Shown here piece by piece: positions 7,318 to 12,515 of a DNA stretch of 12,515 bases (position 1 is its first letter; each line of letters begins with the position of its first letter). Both the position numbers and the translations under genes were made by a program. Under the pieces are notes generated by a model. The model was not told where the DNA came from, made no database searches, and saw only the letters and a program-made list of their open reading frames with translations. The DNA comes from Bacteroidota bacterium (lineage in GTDB: Bacteria > Bacteroidota > Bacteroidia > Bacteroidales > Prolixibacteraceae). The DNA lies in NCBI GenBank assembly GCA_030632865.1, contig DAOVTY010000066.1:1-12515 (forward strand), written 5' to 3'.

Positions 7318-7325
7318 AAGGGAGG
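7318..7325 (+). promoter_or_regulatory. Strong Shine-Dalgarno before the lipoprotein gene
   Basis: AAGGGAGG ends 7 bases before the ATG at 7333, which is close to ideal spacing. None of the other complete genes in the window has a comparable ribosome binding site, which fits the weak Shine-Dalgarno use of Bacteroidota. It firmly fixes the start at 7333. Confidence 0.7.
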
Positions 7326-7332
7326 ACGAGAT

Positions 7333-8796
7333 ATGAAATCAAGATTAATATACATAGGAGCTTTAGCAATTATCTTTGGAGCGTGCTCCACAGGGAGTTA
7401 TACAACAACCTCTAATTCAGACGATATTTACTTTAATCCGTCGGATGTTCCTCCTCCAATAATGGTTGTGGAAGAAGAACCAATTCAAGAAAAATCTGGA
7501 GAAGTTTTAATTATCAGTCAAATTGAGCAAAACGAGGATGGCTCGAACACGATGAACAACTACATTTTTGATGGTTCTGAAGAAGAAGCAGATATACTTG
7601 CGTACAATATGGACCAAATGGATCTGGAAAGTAGCGATACTACAATCTATTATAACGACGATGAGTTACAATATGTAATAAACAACTATTACGACGGAGA
7701 AGAGCTCGATTATGCCTATAGAATTAGGCGTTTCCATAATCCATATTTTTACGATCCTTTTTATTGGGATAGTTGGCTTTACAGTCCTTATTATAGTTAC
7801 GGCTACAACAGTTATTATTCACCCTTTTCTTTCTCGATGAGTTATGGCAGAGGTGGTTATCCTTATTATGGCTGGGGTGGTGGCTACTACGGAGGTTATT
7901 ACCCTCCTTATTATGGTGGCTATTATCCTCCTTACTATGGTGGTTACCCTCCTTATTATGGTGGTGGTTATTATCCTAGTTACCCATCAAACCCAAATGG
8001 TTATACTTATGGGCAAAGAAGATCGACAGGTACAACTGTTAATAGAAATGATTTAAGAGGAGGTTTATCTGGAGTTTCGGCAAGTAATGCAAGAAATAAA
8101 AGTGGCAATTTAGAAACCGTTTCTGATCAAACTAGAAGATCAACTTCAACGTCTGGTGTTAGTTCAGCTTCGACTATTGGTAATAGCAGAACAAAATCGA
8201 CAGCTACTAATAATGTGTTAACAGAAAAAAGAAGAACTACTGGCACAAGTTATACGCGTTCGGCAAACTCTACAAAAAGTAGTTCTGCTGCTCAGAGTTA
8301 CTCTCGTTCAGCAAATACCCCAAGTTCTACTCGTACACAGAGTTACACACGGCCAGGAACAAGTTCTAGTAATCGTTCTTATACTAGACCAAGTACAAGT
8401 TCTTCAACAAACAAAAGTGTAAGTTACTCGAAACCAAGGGTTGTAAGCAGTAGTACTACAAGTTCTAGGTATGCATCTCCAAAATCAACATCTAGCTATA
8501 ATACTTCATACAGAACAAGCTCTACTTATAACAGAAGTTCGAGCAGCGGAAGTTCATCTAGAAGTTACAGCACTCCATCTTCTTCAACAAAATCGAGCTA
8601 TAGTTCTAGTTCCCCATCAAGAAGTAGCAGCAGCAGCAGCTACCGTAGTTCCGGAAGTAGCAACAGTAGAAGTAGTAGCTCATCTTACTCTGGAAGTTCT
8701 AGTAGCTCAAGAAGTTCAGGTAGTTCAGGTAGTTCAGGTAGCTCGAGTAGCAGAAGCAGTAGTGGTAGTTCAAGATCATCTTCGGGAAGAAGGTAG
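7333..8796 (+). CDS. Low-complexity lipoprotein, Tyr/Gly/Pro-repeat and Ser/Arg-rich tail
   Basis: The 487-residue product begins with a lipoprotein signal (MKSRLIYIGALAIIFGAC, lipid-bearing Cys18), so it should be membrane-anchored, probably in the outer membrane. The mature chain has three zones. About 19-115 is acidic. About 115-220 is very rich in Tyr, Gly and Pro, with GGYYPPYY-type repeats at 187-209. From about 230 to the end it is rich in Ser, Thr and Arg, and in the last 79 residues about two thirds are Ser by my hand count. The chain thus runs from acidic to basic, and most of it is probably disordered. No enzymatic domain is visible. A structural, surface-binding or scaffold role is possible but unproven. 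The gene precedes a FadL-like barrel by 49 bp on the same strand, so the two are probably co-transcribed. Two out-of-phase open frames inside it are by-products of the biased composition. Confidence 0.85.
   Translation: MKSRLIYIGALAIIFGACSTGSYTTTSNSDDIYFNPSDVPPPIMVVEEEPIQEKSGEVLIISQIEQNEDGSNTMNNYIFDGSEEEADILAYNMDQMDLESSDTTIYYNDDELQYVINNYYDGEELDYAYRIRRFHNPYFYDPFYWDSWLYSPYYSYGYNSYYSPFSFSMSYGRGGYPYYGWGGGYYGGYYPPYYGGYYPPYYGGYPPYYGGGYYPSYPSNPNGYTYGQRRSTGTTVNRNDLRGGLSGVSASNARNKSGNLETVSDQTRRSTSTSGVSSASTIGNSRTKSTATNNVLTEKRRTTGTSYTRSANSTKSSSAAQSYSRSANTPSSTRTQSYTRPGTSSSNRSYTRPSTSSSTNKSVSYSKPRVVSSSTTSSRYASPKSTSSYNTSYRTSSTYNRSSSSGSSSRSYSTPSSSTKSSYSSSSPSRSSSSSSYRSSGSSNSRSSSSSYSGSSSSSRSSGSSGSSGSSSSRSSSGSSRSSSGRR
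7891..7959 (+). repeat. In-frame GG(Y)YPPYY tandem repeat
   Basis: Three units encode GGYYPPYY (7891-7914), GGYYPPYY (7915-7938) and GGYPPYY (7939-7959), followed by a degenerate GGGYYPSYP. The copies differ at synonymous sites, so the amino-acid pattern has been kept while the DNA has diverged. That suggests selection on the peptide rather than a recent slippage event. Confidence 0.85.
8626..8640 (+). repeat. (AGC)5 microsatellite encoding polyserine
   Basis: Five consecutive AGC triplets in frame encode Ser x5 inside the Ser-rich tail of the lipoprotein. Perfect triplet runs can change length by slippage without shifting the frame. Confidence 0.85.
8713..8739 (+). repeat. Three perfect 9-bp repeats encoding Ser-Ser-Gly
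   Basis: AGTTCAGGT is repeated three times exactly and in frame, each copy encoding Ser-Ser-Gly; a degenerate fourth copy follows. Unlike the Tyr/Pro repeats upstream, these copies are identical at the DNA level, which points to recent duplication. Confidence 0.85.
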
Positions 8797-8845
8797 TTGA
8801 ACGGCATCCCCTCTTTTTCAGTATTAACAAAAAAATTATTTTGCC

Positions 8846-10345
8846 ATGAAAAGAAATATTATTCTATTCACAATAACTATGTTAGTTCCATTCTTAATGC
8901 AGGCACAAGATTTTGTAGATGTTTTAAGATATTCACAAATTCAAGTGCAAGGCACAGCTCGTGCAGGAGCAATGGGAAATGCATTTGGTGCTTTAGGAGG
9001 AGATTTCACATCCGTGAGTATTAATCCTGCAGGGCTTGGGTTATACCGCTCGGGCGAATTAATGATTACACCAAAATCGAGTCATACTAGTGTTGAAAGT
9101 TCGTACTGGGGAACAACAGTGGAAGATACTGATTACAAATTTACATTAAACAATTTAAGTTATGTTTCGGCTATACCCACAAATAACCAAAATGAGTTGG
9201 GTCTTGTTGGGTTTAATGTTGGAATTGGTTACAACCGGCTAAAAGAATTCGACAGTAATGCCTACATTATGGGAAACAGTATTGATGGTTCTTACATGGA
9301 TTATTTTGCCGGCAATGCAAATGCAGTTCCTCAAATATGGAATGACTACTACGAAGAACTTGCATGGGATACAGACCTTCTTTTATATGATGAGAATAAT
9401 GATGAATATTGGCATGATTTACAAGATGCCGGTTACGGGCAAAATCAGATAAAATCTATATCCAAAAGTGGTTCTATTGATGAATACTCAATTGCACTTG
9501 GTTTAAATTTTAATCATAAACTATATATTGGAGCATCGTGGGGAATTAATTATCTTTATTATAAAGAATCGACTCAAATTGTTGAAAACGATGAGCAAAA
9601 CAACGTACCATATTTTAATGAGTTTACTTTTAACAGTTATTTGAGAACAAATGGTTATGGTAATAATTTTAAGTTTGGAGCAATTTATAAACCAATACAT
9701 CAAATAAGATTAGGAGTTTCTATACACACCCCTACCTATTACAATCTGCATGATTTATTTGAAACCTCGATGCAATCTTCTATAACTTATAACGATGGCA
9801 CTGAGAATTACGATGAATATTCGCCAACAAATAACTACGACTATAAACTGCAAACACCAATGCGGACAACTTTTAGTGGTGCCTTTATTATTGCAAAAAA
9901 TGGTTTAATTAGTATCGATTATGAGCTTGTAAACTACGGAAATGCAAAGTTAAGAGAAGGTGGAGATGGATATAGTTTTAACGAGGAAAATTTAGATATT
10001 GAAGAGGCGTACAAAACATCGGGAAATATTAGAATTGGTGGCGAATATGTAATTAGCAAATCATTAAGCTTACGTGGTGGTTACGAGTTGCAGCAATCGG
10101 CATTTAACTCAAATTCATTTGGGGCATCGCAACCAAATTCCGATGCTAATTTAATGGTATATTCAGGTGGATTAGGTTATCGTTCGGGCTTGTTTTTTGC
10201 AGATATTGCATACAGATATTCAGTAATAGAAAACTCCGATTTACCGTATCAAACACCAATTTCAAACATGTATCCAGCACCAAAAATGATTGATTTTAAA
10301 ACTGTTAAAAACGATGTGCTTTTAACAATCGGATATAAATTTTAA
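8846..10345 (+). CDS. FadL/OmpP1-like outer-membrane beta-barrel protein
   Basis: The 499-residue protein starts with a signal peptide, probably cleaved after Ala20 (MLVPFLMQA then QDF). Residues 38-70 hold the conserved N-terminal block of FadL/OmpP1-like barrels: ARAGAMGNAFGALGGD, then SINPAGLGLYRSGE with the NPAG motif at 60-63. The rest alternates polar and hydrophobic residues in strand-like stretches and ends in VLLTIGYKF, with the C-terminal Phe typical of proteins inserted by the Bam complex. FadL relatives pass hydrophobic molecules across the outer membrane. Bacteroidota members are often annotated as hemin receptors, a name with little support. It follows the low-complexity lipoprotein by 49 bp and ends before a strong terminator, so the pair is likely one operon. 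No Shine-Dalgarno is seen, and ATG 8846 is the start that gives the signal peptide. The substrate is unknown. Confidence 0.88.
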   Translation: MKRNIILFTITMLVPFLMQAQDFVDVLRYSQIQVQGTARAGAMGNAFGALGGDFTSVSINPAGLGLYRSGELMITPKSSHTSVESSYWGTTVEDTDYKFTLNNLSYVSAIPTNNQNELGLVGFNVGIGYNRLKEFDSNAYIMGNSIDGSYMDYFAGNANAVPQIWNDYYEELAWDTDLLLYDENNDEYWHDLQDAGYGQNQIKSISKSGSIDEYSIALGLNFNHKLYIGASWGINYLYYKESTQIVENDEQNNVPYFNEFTFNSYLRTNGYGNNFKFGAIYKPIHQIRLGVSIHTPTYYNLHDLFETSMQSSITYNDGTENYDEYSPTNNYDYKLQTPMRTTFSGAFIIAKNGLISIDYELVNYGNAKLREGGDGYSFNEENLDIEEAYKTSGNIRIGGEYVISKSLSLRGGYELQQSAFNSNSFGASQPNSDANLMVYSGGLGYRSGLFFADIAYRYSVIENSDLPYQTPISNMYPAPKMIDFKTVKNDVLLTIGYKF

Positions 10346-10363
10346 AATAAAAATATTAATTTG

Positions 10364-10400
10364 AAAGGCGTAAAAAATTATTTTTTACGCCTTTTTTTTT
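10364..10400 (+). terminator. Intrinsic terminator of the lipoprotein-barrel operon
   Basis: A perfect 14-bp stem (10364-10377 with 10381-10394, core AAAGGCGT and ACGCCTTT) has a 3-base loop and is followed by a T-run to 10400. It starts 18 bp after the barrel gene stop. The converging leftward lipoprotein gene ends at 10415, so its transcript also runs into this hairpin, though with only a short T-run in that direction. Confidence 0.92.
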
Positions 10401-10414
10401 GAATAGATAAGCTC

Positions 10415-11011
10415 CTATTTTCTTGTCAATACAGCTTCCATTCCTTCTTTAAAAGCTTTTTCCGAATTCGCATATTCGGCAACAAATTTTTGCAGTTCAC
10501 CAGGCTTTGCAGTAAGTAAAATAAAATCATCATTATTCTCATAACGAATATTTATTTTATTCTCTTTAATCAAATCTTCCAACCAACTCTGGTCGAACCA
10601 ATTTATTTGAAGTTGATTTTCAGTAACAATTAGTTTAGCAAATGTGTGAACCGGAACAATATGAAACGATGCCAAATCAAGGTTATCATCATTTAAAAAA
10701 TCTTTTAAATAAAAATCCAAAAAGTAATTACCACCCAGTTTTATAATGTGTACTCTATATTCAGATTCATGCTCATCTTTATCTACCATATTTAACACAT
10801 ACGAAGTGCTGTCGATATTTTCAGGCACTTTTTCCCCTAAATATGCATACTCAAAACTCCAAAGAGCACCATTATCTGCCTCCCAGTTCCCCTTTAAAAT
10901 CTCATTTGCAAAAAGGTCTTTTTCAGTATATAACGGATAGAATGAATAAACCACGCACCCTGATAAGAATAGAATGAGTATTGAAAAAATTACAAAATTT
11001 ATTACTTTCAT
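10415..11011 (-). CDS. Small hypothetical lipoprotein
   Basis: The 198-residue product has a clear lipoprotein signal, MKVINFVIFSILILFLSGC, with lipid-bearing Cys19 in an LSGC lipobox. The mature start, VVYSFYPLYTEKDL, resembles a Tyr-Pro-Leu-Tyr opening that I associate with small Bacteroidota lipoproteins, but I cannot name a family. The middle looks beta-rich (GNWEADNGALWSFEYAYLG, SEYRVHIIKLGGNYFLDFYL, KLIVTENQLQINWF), as in a small lipocalin-like fold; that is inference. The end is helical and charged. The ATG at 11011 lies inside one arm of a 12-bp inverted repeat (see the repeat at 11002-11054). It is downstream of the Omp85-like barrel gene on the same strand with a structured 194-bp gap, so it may be expressed separately. 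Confidence 0.82.
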   Translation of the reverse strand: MKVINFVIFSILILFLSGCVVYSFYPLYTEKDLFANEILKGNWEADNGALWSFEYAYLGEKVPENIDSTSYVLNMVDKDEHESEYRVHIIKLGGNYFLDFYLKDFLNDDNLDLASFHIVPVHTFAKLIVTENQLQINWFDQSWLEDLIKENKINIRYENNDDFILLTAKPGELQKFVAEYANSEKAFKEGMEAVLTRK

Positions 11012-11054
11012 TTTAAATGATTTTAAAATTCAGTATAAATATAAATGAAAGTAA
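11002..11054 (-). repeat. 12-bp inverted repeat covering a start codon
   Basis: TTACTTTCATTT (11002-11013) and AAATGAAAGTAA (11043-11054) are perfect reverse complements separated by 29 bases. On the leftward mRNA the upstream arm pairs with the codons Met-Lys-Val of the small lipoprotein, so the AUG at 11011 would sit inside the stem. The loop holds a further self-complementary ATTTTAAAAT at 11020-11029. The structure suggests translational control, but no trigger is recognised. Confidence 0.55.
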
Positions 11055-11140
11055 GATTTGATGAGCTTTTTTTTGCTGTGACGATTAATTTTATTGTTGA
11101 AATACGAAAATATAAACTGTTTTGAATATAGCCATTATTA

Positions 11141-11194
11141 AAATAATTTACCCGAGACTATAATTAATTACTATAATCACCGGATAAATTATTT
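11141..11194. repeat. Long inverted repeat with internal direct repeats
   Basis: Arms at 11141-11154 and 11181-11194 pair at 13 of 14 positions (AAATAATTTA, one mismatch, then CCG). The 26-base loop contains ACTATAAT twice, separated by TAATT. It starts 12 bp past the stop codon of the Omp85-like gene. It could be that gene's terminator, although the loop is long and the T-run is short, or it could be a binding or processing site. The rest of the 194-bp gap (11012-11205) shows nothing else recognisable. Confidence 0.5.
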
Positions 11195-11205
11195 ATTCCT
11201 ATTTT

Positions 11206-12510
11206 TTAAAATAGATAGTTCAACCCTATATATAGTCCTGATTCACCATCGCGGTCGTCAGCAGCAAAACCATAATCGATGGCAATTATAAAATTTGTAT
11301 TCATGGCAATTCTCAGTCCTGCACCGTACGAGAAGTGCATTTGCTCTGCTCCAATATCCAAATAATCAGCAATATCATCGCTAGAATTTATATCTATCTT
11401 TTTAGTTACCTGCCCAAAATCCATAAAACCATTTACGCCTAAATAGAAATTGTTATTTATAAATTTGAAATGAACAGCTTTCCAGCGGGCTTCAATGTTT
11501 CCATAAAAAAAGCCATCGCCTACAATCCTGTTTCTACGAATACCACGAAGCGATTTAGCACCTCCCAAACCTTCAGAACTGGCACCTTTCATTACCGAAG
11601 TAATTACCTGACTTTGATAATAAAACGGCACATGTCCTCCAATTGTAGTTTGATAGGCTAATCTATAAACCAATGAAAGCTCGTCAGGAACTATTGTAAA
11701 ATACTGACGGTGTGTTAGTTTAATTTTTGCAAATCCACTCTCGGCTCCTAAAAATTCTGGAGCAGCAACAAAAACTGCCTCGGTCCAAATTCCTTTCATT
11801 GGGTTAGGTCGGTTGTCTCGAGTATCATAAACCAAACCGGCTTTTAGTATCGGAACAAAACCTCCGTCTGCCTCTTGCGCAGTAATAATATCGTTATCAG
11901 TGTATTTATTATACAATCCATCAACATCAGGTAAAAGATCATCTCCTTCTTGCCCATCGTTCAATTTTTCCAGATCAACCTCTCCAATATTAAAATTTAA
12001 TAGGTTTATTCCAGCTGCCCATTTAATTTTATCACCCAAAAGGTTCCCAAGTAAATCTACCTTAAAACGAAATAATTTCCTATCGTATTTATAAAACATC
12101 CGCGAGACATAATCATCACTTTCATCATCCATCCAATCCGAATTAACAACTGCATCGTAACCATTAAATCCATAAAAATCATATGCCTGATCAGAAAGAT
12201 AACTAATATCTACCGAAGTTTGAAGCCCTTTTATTAATCTGTCGGAATCGTAATAAAACCTATTAATTCCACTACCTTTTGTAAATCTTGAGATTTCGAA
12301 ATAGAGAGAATGATCATAAGTTGGGTATCGACTACCATCTCCATAATGATACAAATTTACAAGGCCTCCATATTGAAATCCAAGATCGGTATCGTAAGTA
12401 ATTGTTGGTAGCACGCCAAAATTAAAGCCATCTTTTGTGACCTCTTCTTCTTGCGAAAAAACTGAACAGAAAAATAAACTGAATACGAATAAAAGTGCAA
12501 ATTTTTTCAT
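11206..12510 (-). CDS. Omp85/BamA-superfamily barrel protein without POTRA domains
   Basis: The 434-residue protein has a signal peptide, probably cut after Ser19 (FFCSVFS then QEEE). It then goes almost directly into beta-barrel sequence and has no room for POTRA domains. Surface-antigen (D15) features are DTRDNRPNPMKGIWTE at 229-244 and GGAKSLRGIRRNR at 316-328, where LRGI corresponds to the conserved (V/I)RG(F/Y) tip motif of the superfamily. FYGNIEARWK follows at 335-344, and the chain ends in IGLNYLF with a terminal Phe. Bacteroidota carry many such short barrels of unknown role, so neither protein insertion nor transport can be assumed. Two acidic stretches (126-134 and 185-198) are probably surface loops. 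The ATG at 12510 is only 5 bp from the window edge, so the upstream region is not visible. The small lipoprotein gene follows after 194 bp. Confidence 0.88.
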   Translation of the reverse strand: MKKFALLFVFSLFFCSVFSQEEEVTKDGFNFGVLPTITYDTDLGFQYGGLVNLYHYGDGSRYPTYDHSLYFEISRFTKGSGINRFYYDSDRLIKGLQTSVDISYLSDQAYDFYGFNGYDAVVNSDWMDDESDDYVSRMFYKYDRKLFRFKVDLLGNLLGDKIKWAAGINLLNFNIGEVDLEKLNDGQEGDDLLPDVDGLYNKYTDNDIITAQEADGGFVPILKAGLVYDTRDNRPNPMKGIWTEAVFVAAPEFLGAESGFAKIKLTHRQYFTIVPDELSLVYRLAYQTTIGGHVPFYYQSQVITSVMKGASSEGLGGAKSLRGIRRNRIVGDGFFYGNIEARWKAVHFKFINNNFYLGVNGFMDFGQVTKKIDINSSDDIADYLDIGAEQMHFSYGAGLRIAMNTNFIIAIDYGFAADDRDGESGLYIGLNYLF

Positions 12511-12515
12511 TTTTA

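Noticed and set aside
7891..7986. Repeats considered as a CRISPR array
   Set aside because: The units are 21-24 bp, contiguous, have no spacers, and encode a regular Gly-Tyr-Pro peptide within an intact gene.
8095..8796. Ser-rich tail considered as a frameshifted or non-coding stretch
   Set aside because: The frame stays open from a good start and ribosome binding site, all six Ser codons are used, and the composition bias builds up gradually from the preceding zone.
8471..8800. 109-residue plus-strand frame rich in Val, Ala and Glu
   Set aside because: It is the alternative reading of the Ser-codon repeats of the lipoprotein gene, so its biased composition follows from those repeats.
1..12515. 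tRNA genes, insertion sequences, integrase sites or a defence island
   Set aside because: No tRNA-like T-loop and anticodon layout, no transposase or integrase motif, and no terminal inverted repeats flanking a gene were seen. The genes are housekeeping or envelope types with uniform AT-rich composition.

Overview
The window looks like a chromosomal segment from an AT-rich member of the Bacteroidota, probably class Bacteroidia. The evidence is a GH92 mannosidase, a compact archaeal/eukaryote-type prolyl-tRNA synthetase without the bacterial insertion domain, FadL-like and Omp85-like outer-membrane barrels, lipoproteins with Bacteroidota-style lipoboxes, few Shine-Dalgarno sequences and some TAnnTTTG-type -7 boxes. 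A marine Marinilabiliales-like lineage would fit, but the sequence alone does not prove it. There is no sign of a phage, transposon, integron, CRISPR array, tRNA or rRNA.

Layout. Positions 1-1407 (+) hold the 3' part of a GH92 alpha-mannosidase gene whose start lies outside the window. It converges on a leftward run of five genes: a six-helix potassium channel (1422-2084), tilS (2150-3478), pepT (3552-4778), an unrecognised 228-residue protein (4846-5532) and proS (5763-7235). Two consecutive intrinsic terminators (5666-5749) separate proS from the other four. Divergent from proS, a rightward pair starts at 7333: a Tyr/Gly/Pro- and Ser-rich lipoprotein (7333-8796), then a FadL/OmpP1-like barrel (8846-10345), closed by a perfect 14-bp hairpin terminator (10364-10400). 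Facing it are two leftward genes: a small lipoprotein (10415-11011) and, upstream of it, an Omp85/BamA-type barrel without POTRA domains (11206-12510). The 194-bp gap between these two holds two marked inverted repeats.

How the genes fit together. tilS and proS serve translation (isoleucine tRNA wobble modification and proline charging), and pepT recycles tripeptides in the cytoplasm. The right half is an envelope cluster, with two lipoproteins each next to a different beta-barrel. The GH92 enzyme trims mannosides, and its visible residues fit the alpha-1,2-specific subgroup.

The core genes are ordinary. The most interesting points are the strongly biased lipoprotein paired with a FadL-like barrel, an inverted repeat that would bury the start codon of the small lipoprotein, the structured gap beside it, the unrecognised 228-residue protein, and the structured leader with a duplicated GGAG element before tilS. 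I found no convincing multi-gene undescribed defence or mobile system.
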